Source of the DNA: Girardinichthys multiradiatus
Lineage: Eukaryota > Chordata > Actinopteri > Cyprinodontiformes > Goodeidae
Assembly (NCBI RefSeq): GCF_021462225.1
Contig: NC_061798.1
Span: 26,947,320 to 27,011,319, forward strand
DNA length: 64,000 bases
Direction: 5' to 3'
Shown here: positions 32,290 through 44,400 of the stretch, piece after piece
Layout: every line of letters begins with the position of its first letter
Numbering within the stretch: position 1 is the first letter of the stretch
Translations under genes and position numbers: made by a program
The notes under the pieces: generated by a model
Database searches by the model: none
Told to the model about the DNA's origin: nothing
What the model saw: the letters and a program-made list of their open reading frames with translations, nothing else

Positions 32290-33013
32290 ATCTCAGTTAA
32301 GAAGTGAAAAGTTTGAAAGAGCTTGTTTTAGACATTTGCATAGAAATATTTTAATATGTTCTGCAAATTAAGACAAATGTAAAATAAAAAAATTAAAAAG
32401 ACTTGTTTTACACTGATATTAAGCAAGATGTTTTTTCTTGTTGTTTTTGTTGTTTAGGTACAAAGGAGCAGACGGGGCAGTTTATTAAGCTTATGGGTGA
32501 GAACCACCGCCTTTTTACTGGAGCTAAAAACTCAGCCACCGTGGCTTGGGGGTACAATAACAACATTCTTTGCAGTCAGTTTCTGTCCAGTTTCAAAAAC
32601 TCCTATCTTTCTAACTTTCACAAATATCCATCCAGTGATTAACATACAGTACTTCTTTTGGTTTTCCCTCTTTCTTTTTGCTTGTTTAGGACAATTCTGG
32701 AGAAGATGGGCCAACAGGGGAAGGTCAACCCCTTGCAGGCCATAAAAAGTGGGACAATATGAAAAAGAAATGTAAAGTTTGTTCAGAAGTTCTCATGTCA
32801 CACACAAATAAAAAATATTTCTAAAGGTCTTATTGGTTTCTCTGTTTAGTCAACTCTTTTTTTCTTCCTTCTAACTTAAGGAAGACATTGAGCCAGCAGG
32901 AAGGGGTCAGAAAAGAAAGAGGGACAGAGATGATGGAGTTGATCAGGGAGGACATGAGGGCACAGAGAATGGACAGACTGTTTTCCATCTTAGAAAGAAT
33001 GGTACTGAAATAA
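31682..33013 (+). pseudogene. Myb/SANT (MADF)-like DNA-binding protein gene of the element
   Basis: A spliced model fits in phase: exon 1 31682-31706 (MADHSGKS, then donor GTGAGT), exon 2 32458-32551, exon 3 from 32690, exon 4 32881-33013. Exons 2-3 read GENHRLFTGAKNSATVAW then ILEKMGQQGKVNPLQAIK, the pattern of Myb/SANT-like or MADF domains that bind DNA and often accompany Harbinger-type transposases. After that the frame breaks at an A-run (ATAAAAAGTGGG, near 32742); one base appears to be missing. The last exon reads MELIREDMRAQRMDRLF, a charged helical tail usual for these proteins, and stops at 33011-33013. AATAAA follows near 33079. Either a young pseudogene or a real frame change; product name is by pattern only. 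Confidence 0.55.
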
Positions 33014-33019
33014 GGTGCT

Positions 33020-33696
33020 ATATAAGAAATAATATTAAGTTTTGTCCAGATTGTTTCTTAAAGTTTTAAGCTGTTCTAATAAATTTCAATATTGTTTTTG
33101 TCACCAATGTATTTTATTTCCATTTGACCAAATAATACATCAACTTCATTTAAATTTCTAAACACAGTTTATTTTGAAAATTACAAATAGCCTTTTAAAC
33201 AGAATGTGGAAAAAAACAACATTCAAACAGATCAAGATTACAAGACAAAAGGCATAAAATAAAACTATGTACAAATATTTACAATGGCGACAGCAGGATC
33301 AACCTGAGTGACCAGTTCCTGGAAAAACCTCTTCAACAGAACAAAGAGGCAGATGTCTTTCTGAACAGAAAGTCTCTGGCGATGTGGCTAAATCTCTCAC
33401 AAGGTCAGAGACTTGGATGGGATGCTGCAACTGAGATTTGTGGTTTGTCTTTCTGGATGGTGAGTGAAGCATCACACAGGTGGTCTGCAGATGTTTGTGA
33501 TTCCTCTTTCCACTGTCCACGTCATCAAGTTTAAAGAGCTGGCTGGACCGCATCACTAAGATGTGATCAGGAATATGCAGAATTAGAAGATGGTGCTCAC
33601 AAAATATGACAATTAGTTATATCCCTCAAACATTAATCACATCTATAATATTATACTCGCCCACATACAGTAGTCATGTTCTGGTGGTGTGTATAT
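33020..33696 (-). other. Central minus-strand region of the element, unassigned
   Basis: A transcript from the right-arm exon would run leftward through here. The only minus-strand frame of note, 33299-33556 (85 codons), begins MRSSQLFKLDDVD and has no motif I recognise; it could be the tail of a lost transposase or 3'UTR. No catalytic residues can be named. Confidence 0.3.
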
Positions 33697-34845
33697 TGCT
33701 TGCATTTGAAAGTGTATTTCTCTTCAGCTGTACCTGGAATCACGAATTATAATGCTAGCTGAATTATAAATATACTTTTAAAACACATATAGCACATTTC
33801 TTCATATAAAATAAGTATTTAAAAGCTTATTTATTCTCAATCACACTCTCCAGCGAAATGGTAAGATTACATAAAATCGTCCATTTATTCAGGTTAACTT
33901 TAATATCACCTGTAATGTCAAATCGACTTACATGAACAAATGACACAATACATTAAAATAATACTAACATAAACTGTTAGAAATCACTTGTGTTTAACGT
34001 TCACTGTGATGACTGGCAACAGGAGCTCAGTGCCGATAGTCCGGTCAGATCTCTACCGGGTCTAGCTCGCTCCACCGCCGGTAGGGCTGGCGAGGCAAAC
34101 CGGCAGTTACTACGGTGGGAGCGGAAAACTCCGAACACGTCGGAGCACGTTTGAAATTAAGCGATGTCTTGATAAATCAAGCAGATTTTTCACGTCTACA
34201 CAGTTATATTCCCGCACTAAAAACATTGTAAAAGTTCATTTGTGTCACAGAAAGTGTAATTTTCCACAGTTTACTCACAGCTTTTGCCACTGTGGTCCGC
34301 CATGGCTGCCCCTGTTTGACCAAACCGTTTCAACCCGCAATGAATCATGGGAAAAGATGGATCGCGAAGGATACTCACAACACATCCTTCAAATTGGGCA
34401 AAAGAAGGACACTTTTGTCGGCAGCATCTGACAGACCTTACGCGCCGCGCTGTGACGTAATCAGCCCACAAGTACGGACTTGGAAGGATCCAGCCCCTGA
34501 ATTGGGACACACCCTCGGCCTGCACATGGATCCTCCTCCTTCCTGTATATTGACCAATAGTAGAGGAGCTGGAGAGAAGAAGGCAGCCCTCCTCATTTGC
34601 ATAATGAAGCAGAAATGCATACGGTAAAGGAAAAAGAGAGACGAGGAAATGTCAAAAGAAAAAAGGCATGTGTAAGGAAAAGGAAAATGAAAACATTTAC
34701 ATTTCTTGATGAAAACGCATGTTTAAGGAAAAGGAAAAACAAAACATTTACATTTCTTGAAGAAAACGCATGTGTAAGGAAAAGGAAAAACAAAATATAT
34801 ATATTTCTGCTTTTATTTTTAATTTTGTCAGGATCGGTCCTCCAT
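33697..34845 (-). repeat. Right arm of the long inverted repeat
   Basis: Inverted near-copy of 31329-32289. It differs by an added segment around 34583-34655 and by three tandem units of about 52 bp (each containing AAGGAAAAGGAAAA and ACATTTACATTTCTT) at 34660-34800. It ends with the complement of the left terminus at 34845, roughly 85 bp from the inferred ilf3 transcription start. Confidence 0.92.
34279..34303 (-). other. Mirror first coding exon in the right arm (MADHSGKS)
   Basis: On the minus strand the same ATG, eight codons and donor GTGAGTAA seen at 31682-31706 are preserved exactly, as is the promoter-like stretch before them. Preservation of frame and donor in both arms suggests that each arm can start an inward transcript, or that the arms have been kept alike by gene conversion. 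Confidence 0.5.
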
Positions 34846-35053
34846 AGATGTCCAAGGGTGAGTCTACTTGAACCCTTCGGAGCAGTAGGGGGCGATATTG
34901 CATCACTAATCTAACCGTTGTATCACGTGAAGAAAAGGTACGAAGAAGTCATTTCTAACCGCCGTGAATTTAGTTTGTATATAAAATCACTAGAAAGATT
35001 AAGGAGAAGTTATTCTAAAAGGTCTGAAATTGTTTATCTGTTCGATCTCACAG
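34846..35053 (+). promoter_or_regulatory. ilf3: ilf3 promoter and 5'UTR exon 1
   Basis: Between the transposon end and the donor CAG|GTAAGC at 35053/35054. It has a GC-rich AGGGGGCG (34888) and a CACGTGA E-box (34925-34931), no clear TATA box, and a UTR-like segment from about 34930. The start site is inferred; housekeeping-type initiation is likely. Confidence 0.5.
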
Positions 35054-35424
35054 GTAAGCTGTGAACATATTAATGAAGCTCACTGTATTTAAACAGCCGC
35101 TCCAGCTAGCTAAAAGTGAACGGTGCTTAAATATTAGGTAATTAGCCCTTTAATTACAGCAGAGCGAATACAAGTGGGTTAATTTTTAAAAAAGGATTTT
35201 CCCATCTTTGTGAAGAATTTAAGCATTCATGCAGAAGTTGATAGTTTGGCTCAACTTTTGCTGCTGCGCACTTGTTAGCTGCTAACGTTGGCTGCTAGTA
35301 GCACCTGTGCACGCCGATGTGAACGACTTCATTGTATGAAAACGGTGTTTTCCTGCCAGTTGTTTATCTGACAAGAGAAATAAATACAGTTTGTGTTGAT
35401 ACAACAGGAGGCAGAGGGGACAGC

Positions 35425-38400
35425 ATGGCTGCAGAGTGGGACGAACAGCAGGCCTATGAGGAGCTGCTGTACTGGGACGGACTGATCCAGCAGGGCCACC
35501 GCCTCCTTCCCGAGGACTTTGACAGGTAACAGTGAAAACATGCGCCTTTTCCACACAGAAATAAAAAAGCTACAATGTGTTACAGTTGAGTTTATACTTA
35601 ACCTTTTCCTTACATAAAGTAAGTACATTTTACTGCAATCCTCAAAGATAATGATTCCATCAAAATGGAACTTATGCAATAAAAATCTAACTGGACAGTC
35701 CGCATGAACTGCCTTCAGCATTTATGCATGCAAGTCTTAAAACGTTTCACATTTATTAATCTTAATTCTGGGCCTTAAATATCCTCAAATTCACCCAGAT
35801 CTCCATATTTGATCAGTCACATTTAGTTACGTCTAAATATTAGGGATGCACTGATATCAAAATTGTAGTCGATTTCGATATCTGATATTAATATTGCTGT
35901 TATAGCTGATAACCGATATTTGCCAATATATCATATTGGTAATCATATATATCTCACTACCCTTTCAACACTGTGAAACAAATGACCACACCGCTGATAT
36001 TGCTTCCCTGCTTCAGTTAAACACCATACAGTCCTGCACTGCATCACTGATGCCCAAACAAATACCACATGGCCAAGCCCAATATGTAAAAAAAAAGATT
36101 ACCTTTGGCCAATATATCGTGCATCCCCACTAAATATGGAATATCTAAATGTTTTGCTAGCCAAAATGCTCTAAAAGTAGAAAAGGTTCTCTAAAGAGAC
36201 AAAAAGCTGCCTCGAACCCGGGGCAGCTGTAACGAGGATTGACGCTTCAAGCAGTTCCTCATTCAGCATAGTGAAAGGATTTGGACCTAATTACTTTTGA
36301 AAGCAATTAAAACGGGATTCGGTGATTGTTCTAGCTCTTGTTTTGTTTTTAAAACAAACTCATCTCTGTTGTGTTCCTTGTGTTGTCATGCCTTGCAGGT
36401 ATGAGGAGCTGCGCTACTGGTACGACTGCCTGTGCTACAAGGAGGAGCTGAGACAGTACCATGAATACATCTCTGCTGTTAAAGAGCTGGAGGATAAACG
36501 GCAGCTTGAGGTTATCTTTTTCCCTTTGCTTTATAACACAAGATTTGTAATCTACTGTGCAAAAGGCATATTTTTCCTGCCAAAGAGCGAGACTGTCTTG
36601 TTGTCATAAAATTAATTTTAAGGAGTAGTTCTTCAGAGCATCTAAAAGTATTTTTTAAATTAAGTTTTAGGAAATTAGTCTGCTTTTCAAATGATGTTTA
36701 GTCCATGTTAACTGACTGATTTCAGCTTTTTTTCCTCGTTATCCGTTGAACTCTAAAAGACCTGTTAAAAAGTGTAGCACAGTTAAAACAAAACCTAATA
36801 AATTATGCAACTATGCTAACCTAAGGGTTGTTTTTGACAGCTGTGTGAGCTATTTCTATCACTTCTTTTCGCACATACAAGCTAAACTTTTAAAATAATA
36901 TTAATATGAATCTTCCTCATTTTAATACCTGTAGAAACAATGTTTTTTTTTCCATAGTACGTTGTATTTATAACTTCTCATATTAACATGTTTTTTGTCT
37001 GCTTATTCTATGCACTCCAGCTGTAATATAAAAACTACAAACTGGTTTTTACAGACAGACCTAAATCAGTCAAATGCAATTCTTTAATCTATATAAACGA
37101 GATTATTTACATGATCATAGAAAAAAACAAAAAAAAACTAAAGGGTTTTTCTATAAGTTGAGTGTTTTTCTTTTTAAGTAAACATTACTTTCTTCTGATT
37201 TCTAGTTTTTGTTTTATTCTTTTTCAATGAAGGAGATTGTGTCCCCTCCTAAACAAACTGGGCCTCAGAATCGTCTCGTGATGACTAAGCACTCTGAAGT
37301 GTATCCTTCAGCCGAGGACCTTCAGAGCGTGCAGACGATTATTTCCCATGTGGAGCATGCATTTAAAACACTGTCTGAACAGATTGATGGTGGGAGGTAA
37401 GCAAGGTGCCCAAAGTGCCCTTACACATTTAAACTTGGTGGAAAAATCAGAGATCGTTCTGGATTATTAGCACCGTGGGTCCAAATGTACCATGAGACTT
37501 TAAACAGCTCTCTTTGTACTTGTAGAATGGTTGTTTCTCTGCAACAAAATGCAATGCCAAGTAAAAAGAATATTAAAGTTGTTTATTGTTTGTTTGTTTG
37601 TTTCTCCTGTCAGTACCAGCGGTGAAGAACGTTTTTTGCGTGGCCTTATGAGGGTCGGTCTGGTTGCCAAAGGACTCTTACTGAAAGGAGACAAAGAAGT
37701 GAAACTGGTGTTGCTTTGTTCCAGCTGGCCTACAATCACTTTATTTCATCAAGTGACTGAACAGTTAACTAAACAGCTAGAGGTAGGGATTCACGTCTGC
37801 TGGTGATTTCTGGCACATTAACATCATATTTCACACAGTTAATTTCTCCTCATCTGTTTACTAGGTCATTTCAGCTGGAACATATACTGTCACTCCATGT
37901 CTGGAGGAGGCAGCCATTGTTGTGAAGAGTACGAAGGAGTCCGGTCCGACTCTCGCTATCAACCTGACTTCACCTCTTGTCCGGACGGAGCAGCTAGCTA
38001 ACGCTGCAGACGGGAAAGGTGTGTATTTTTGTCCAGCTGGACCTCAGCTCTCTCAGGCCTGTTCTGTGTGTTCTCGGTACGCCAGGGACTGTACTCCTCC
38101 ACTGATCTATACGTGCATTAATTATTATCCCAGAATTCCCCTGGGTGTGGCTCAGCGGTGTCGGCTGCAGGTTTCAGAAGCGGATCATATTAACTGCCTG
38201 AACTTAAAACCTGCACTCAGCCTCTAGAATCAGCTATTTTTTATGTTAACCGATATTAACATTTTCCATTCCTAGAATATCTGCAGTTAATTTTAGCAGT
38301 AAATTGTCTCTGGTGGTGGTGTTTTTTTAAAGGAAAATGTTGCCCTGTCAGAATGCATCTTGTGTCTTTGATGCCACAGATAAAGTGGAAAAAAGCAGAT

Positions 38401-41400
38401 TTGTTTGGACATTGTATTTTTTTTATTTGAATCCAAAGGTACTGTTAGGCTCTCAGACAGAGACAGGATTTCGTCGATCAAGGCTAAAATATGAACACAA
38501 CTGTTGAATACGTTTTGCAAATAGAACATAAAATGACGTTTGCTGTCATCATTTATATGAGGAATTACGTTTCAGGTTTCGCCTGTGTCTTTTAACCAGC
38601 TTCTGTTTATTCGTGTCGCAAACTCTGTGAGCGAAGCTACTGAAACTGCAGATAAAACGGGTTGTGGTCTTTTATTTAAGGTAATTTCCCGTCGCCACGG
38701 TTATTCGTGTGCTGGAATGGGCCAGTACACACAGTGTCATAAATCAGATGTGGGACTTGTCTCAGATGTTTTTCCAGTTTTGTATAAATGAGGCCACAAT
38801 GTGTATTATGCTGCTCCTGTCATGAAATCCCAAAAAGTATCTAGGTTTGTCTGTGACCATGTTGCAGCCACACCCAGTGTCCGTCTTCCTCTCATTATAG
38901 CTCAGTGGAGTTTGTGCAGCTATTGTCTCAGACTCGTCCCAGTGAACGAACGGCTAAAATGGGCTCCTTTCCTGCCTGACAGTCCTCACACTGTTTTGTT
39001 ACGAGCTGCTATTGAAGGTTTTATGTTCACTCTAGTAGCTAATAACGTTCTGCTCATGCTGGTAACACTGGCTCAGTTATGTTTTTCATGTTAAATGTCC
39101 AAATCCCTGCAAGAATAACCAGTTCAAGCGCGGATTGCATGACCTTGATGCTAAACATGTACATTTACAACCAGCTGCTGCAAAACTGATTCAGTGATTC
39201 AGCTTGAAACTATTTCAATTCAGGAGAAAAGAGTTTTAAAATGGTAACGCACGCAAGGAGACGGCAGTAGAAAGGCTCATGGCTGCCCAAAATAGGACCA
39301 AAATCTGACGTCTTGGTGCACGATTTTCCCAGATAATATCAGGCCCTGCTTGGTATTTGTCGTAGGCGGTCTTTGTTGGTTTGAGCTCTAAATTAGTGTT
39401 CAATGCGTCTTGTCACACTGAACGTCTGCATGCTACCTATTCAAGCTCACAGCCAGCAGTGTTCTTTAAAATAAAGGATTTTGCCCACAAGGGCTGATAA
39501 TTGCAGTGTAAATCCAGGTCTAACAATTCAATTCCTAAAGGCTGCCAACATTTCCAAATCCAGGCCGGTCCGTAACGAACTGAAATCTTAAAAGAACAAA
39601 ATGGAGCATCTTTGTTGCAACACATTCAGCCTTCCTGTTATCTTCCTGTTATAAGCCTTTCTCTCTCCTTCATCGTCCGAAAGAATCACAGATATATATC
39701 GACAGATCAAACTAAATACAGATTTCTTTAACGCATCTTCCAATTCAATTCAATTCAAAAATACTTTATTAATCCCAAAGGGAAATTAAATGTTGTTGCA
39801 GCTCATATTATGAGGGTTTCTTCAAAGAGCCGTTGTAGATGCTGATGGCTGTGGGCAGGAAGGATCTCCTGTAGTGGTCTGTCTTGCAGTAGATCTGAAG
39901 AAGCCTCTGACTGAAGACACTGTTGTTGTAGGACAGTCTCATGAAGAGGATGCTCAGAGTTCTCCATAATGTTCTTCATTTTATGAAGAATCTGTCTTTC
40001 CACAATGATCTCCAGAGGTTCTAGAGGAGTCCACAGAACAGAGCCAGCCTTTTTTATCAGCTTGTTGAGCTTTTTTAAGTCCCTGGTTCTGATGCTGCTT
40101 CCCCAGCAGATGATGGCAGAAGAGATCACACTTTCCACAACAGACTTATAGAAGATATGCAGCATCTTGCTGCAAACACCAAAGGACCTAAGCTTCCTCA
40201 AGAAGTACAGTCTGCTCTGTCCCTTCTTGTAGATGGCTTCACAGTTGCATCTCCACTCTAGTCTGTTGTCCAGGTGAACACCGAGGTATTTATACTCCTC
40301 CACCACCTCCACCTCTTCTACCATGATGGAGATAATGTTTGATTAATGTTTTATTCCTGTTTCTCTTAAAATCTACAATCATCTCCTTTGTTTTAGTCAC
40401 GTTCAAAATTAGATGATTGTTTCCACACCATGCCACAAAGCGGTCCACTACCTTCCTGTACTCAGCTTCTTGTCCATCTCTGATCCACCCCACAACTGCA
40501 GAATCATCCGAGTATTTCTGCAGATGACAGGAGTCTGTCTTGTACTGGAGGTCTGAGGTGTACAGAGTGAAAAGGAATGGTGAGAGTACAGTCCCCTGTG
40601 CTGCTGACTGCCTGGTTAGACTCACAACGCTTCAGTCTCACAAACTGTGGTCTGTTTGTCAGGTAGTCTTTGATCAAGGAGATTGTTGAGGCCTCCACCT
40701 GAGTCTTCTGGAGTTTCTGACAAAGCAAATCAGGCTGGATTGTGTTAAATGTTCTGGAGAAATCAAAGAACATGATCCTCACAGTGCTGCTGGCTTTGTC
40801 CAGATGACAGTGGGTTTGTTGAAGCAGGTGTATGATGGCATCTTCAACTCCAACTCCACAGCGATAAGCAAACTGAAGGGGGTCCTGATGGTTTACTGTT
40901 TGCTTACTCGTGTGGGCCAACAGGAGTCTCTCTAGGACCTCCATGATGTGGGATGTCAGGGCAACAGGTCTATAGTCATTGAGGACTGATGGGTGAGTAT
41001 TTTTTTGGTACAGAAATAAGACAGGAGGTCTTCCATAACACCTGAACCTTCTTCTGGGCCAGGCTAAGGTTGAAGAGGTGCTGCAGAATCCCACAGAGCT
41101 GCTCTGCACAGGCCTTCAGGACTCTAGGGCTGACACCATCTAGACCTGCAGCCTTATTCTGATTCAGTCTCTCCAGTTGTTTCTTCACTTGACTTCTTGA
41201 AACACACAGGTGGAAGGGGGAAGCAAAGGAAGCATCAGCATCTTCTGATATGGTTGAAGGCAAACATGTAGAAGCAGAAGGGTCTAAGGCTGAGGTGGAA
41301 GATAAAACATTTGAGGTGTTACTGGACAGCTGTGGGTCCTGTGGGTCAAAGGAAGGTGGAATGTCTGTTTGGCTGTGAGCAGGAGAGGAGGATGCGAAGC

Positions 41401-44400
41401 TTGTTTCTGAACTGAACCTATTGAAGAATGTGTTCAGTTCATTGGTTCTGTCCAGACCTCCATTGGTCTGATCATCCTTCTGCTTGAAGCCTGTGATCTT
41501 CTTCATCCCTGTCCACACATCTCTGATATTGTTTTGCTGGAGCTTGCTCTCCAGCTTCTTCTTGTACACCTAGATCTCAGTTCAAGCTGAAAACGTTAAA
41601 TAATTCTCATTCTTTATGACTCTAACTAAAAACACTCAGCGAGCTCCATTATATGAAATACTTCCCATCATATTTACAAGTCTGCTGTTCCTAAGCAAAC
41701 ATTTATGGGCCCAGCTGCTTTTGTTGAACCCGACGTAATAGAGAGAAATCAATCATTATTGAGTCCAGGTAGATAATGGCATTATTTGTATTCCTGAGGT
41801 GCAAAACTTCCTGAGAATGAAAATGCTTACAAAACAAGTATCCACTTTCATTTTTTAAATATCCAGCATACAACCCTATCTATTTAACCTTGTTTTGGAG
41901 AATGAATAATGTAGTACATGCTCCAAGCTGAAACTGTGTTTCCACTGTTTCTTTTTGATTGAAGCCACCTTTGGGCAGGAAGTAATCATTTTTGCTGCAG
42001 TGTGGGACATAAACAATTTCTTTATATGCTTGTGATTTAAAACTGACTGCCTTATAGTTTGTGAAGTTTTGTAGGGCCGCTGGACCTTTGACCAACTGGA
42101 CACACTGTCTCAGGAAGTGGAGGGCAGCAAACTCAAGCCAGAAGGCTGAGGGAAAGGGGTCCTTTTTAATAGTGCAGACACATCCACAACATGGCGAGCA
42201 ATGTTGTGGATGTGACCCTAATTCTTTCACTTGCATTAAAACAAAATTTGCACAGATCTTTGGCAGATGATTTTAACTGGCGAAGAACAAAGACTCATAC
42301 AATAGGTGCTCTGAGACCCCATTCCCTGCTTGTGCTGGTTTGGGAAAAGCTGCTGTTCCCTGAGCTGCAAGACAGAGCCCACCCCCTTGGTCAAACTGTA
42401 CCTTTTCTTCTTACCCCACTTCGTCAATAGAAACGCAAACAGTCAACGATCCGCCGGACGTTCTGGACAGGCAGAAATGCCTAACTGCCTTGGCGTCTCT
42501 CCGCCACGCCAAGTGGTTCCAGGTTTGCATTCACGTCATTATTTTTAATTGATCTCTACTTTCACTTAGTAGTTTTCTTTTTTAAATTTACCACATTACC
42601 TTTTAAAATTTCAGACTTTAAGTACATAAACAGTTAATGGATGATCTGCTAATCAATACCAATGACAAATGTGGATAACTCATTGGTATTGATTTGGATT
42701 TTAAGACTGAGCTTTCTCTGTTTCAACTCTAGCAACGTGCAAAGATCATGAAACACGTGACAGGTTCTGCAGTAGTTGATTTGGAGATGGCTCAGTAGTT
42801 CATGTTATTCTGTGCTTCCTTTGTTTTCTGAATTGTTTCGTGAAAACTCTGAAAGCACAGAAGCGAGATCTCTTTGGAGCAGACAGGCAGGCTTTCTGAC
42901 TCAATTGGTTTCTGCTTTGTGTCCCAGGCTAAAGTCAGCAACCTGAGCTCTGCTGTCATTGTGATCCGGGTAATGAGGGATTTGTGTAAACGTGTTCCTG
43001 ATTGGTCTCCCCTCTCAGAATGGGTGAGAGAACTGTTTATTTACTTTTTCGTATGATGGCAGGGTAGGTGTTTTTGTCGCGCTGCTGCTAAGAATGGATC
43101 AGCTAAAACAAATGCACAAAAGCACATTAAATAATGAGGTGCAGTCAGAGGTTTACATACACTCACCATACGAATGAACAAACGTTATTTTGGGGCTATA
43201 AATTATTTACTTCAACTGTTACTTTTGCAAAGTAAGGTAATAATGTCTTGACAATTGCATGGATGTTTAAAAGTAAGACTTTGGTGTTGAAGTTTGAATT
43301 TTTTGATTTCTGAGTTCAGTTTTTGTTAACTAAGCCTTTCTAATTTTGTATAAGCTAGGCTTATATCAGCTGCCAACTCTTCTGTGTCTGTGATCTGTTT
43401 GAATTTGTCCTAAGTATATTTTTAACAGCATGGTTTTAAGTGGTGTCTAATTTGATTTTGTGCAAATTTCTTTTCTTGTAGCCACTTGAACTGCTGGTAG
43501 AGAAAGCTATCAGCACATCTGAGCGCCCAATGGCCGTAGGTGAATCCTTCCGCAGGGTTTTAGAGTGCTTTGCCTCTGGAATACTCTTGGAAGGTGGGTT
43601 TCTTGTCCATTCACAATCACGTGAGAACCGGCATGAATGTTCAAATTGAAACATGTCTGTTTGAAGATGGCCCTGGCATAAGGGACCCATGTGAAAAGGA
43701 AGACCATGATGCCACCGCAAATCTGACTGTGCAGCAACGCGAGGACATCACCAAGAGTGCCCAGGTATGATGAGGCTCTAAAAGCATGCAAACACAGGTT
43801 GATATACAGTGATTAAAATGAGCATTCAGCGTGTAAACTTTTTTTCTCAGTTTAAATGTTTCTAATGGGGCCATTTACCTAAAACTCACACCAGTTGTCT
43901 TCTACACAAACCATATACAAATCTTAAAGGTTCTGGGGGTCCTTTCTGTTCACTCTCATCTTCAATTCTTTTCATAAGTTTTCAATGGGTACAAGTCAAG
44001 TGATTGGTTGGACCATTGTAGCAGTTTTACTTTTAATTGACAGGTTATTTGACTGTATTTTTGGGACTATTGTCTTTCTAGGAAATCCACATTAGTTTCA
44101 TCTTCAGATACTTATCAAGAATGTCTTGGTATATTTCTCTGTTCATCCTTCCTTCAAATATATGAGTTAGTGCCATATGCTGTAAAACAGCCCAAACCAT
44201 AATGTTCCCACTTATAAACCTCACTTTTGGCATGATTCTTTGGGCTGATTCACTGAACCATACTCCCTCCAAATATACCATGTGCAATAACAGTCAAACT
44301 GTTCAGTTTCAACCTTGTCTGACCAAACTAGGTTCTACTAGTATTTCACTGGCTCATCCAAACCTTCTACATTAAACTTTAAACAAGATTCAACGTGCTT

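Larger units (their letters stand above)
31329..34845. mobile_element. 3.5-kb composite DNA element with ~1-kb inverted arms
   Basis: The left arm, 31329 to about 32289, and the right arm, about 33697 to 34845, are near-identical in inverted orientation. They begin ATGGAGGACCGATCCTGAC and end with its complement. An AT dinucleotide adjoins GGAGGACC at both ends. It could be part of the repeat or a 2-bp target duplication. The centre (32290-33696) holds an inferred Myb/SANT-like gene on the plus strand and unassigned sequence on the minus strand. Each arm carries a GC-rich promoter-like stretch and a first coding exon. Long arms plus a SANT-like accessory gene recall PIF/Harbinger or ISL2EU-type transposons. 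I see no transposase, so the superfamily is open. Confidence 0.75.

Noticed and set aside
34271..34627. Overlapping open frames in the right arm (34271-34525, 34292-34627)
   Set aside because: They mirror frames in the left arm and cross the promoter-like region; only the short ATG exon with its donor has support.
35332..35424. Upstream in-frame ATG at 35332 as the ilf3 start
   Set aside because: The acceptor at 35407/35408 places it in the intron; ATG 35425 has a good Kozak context.
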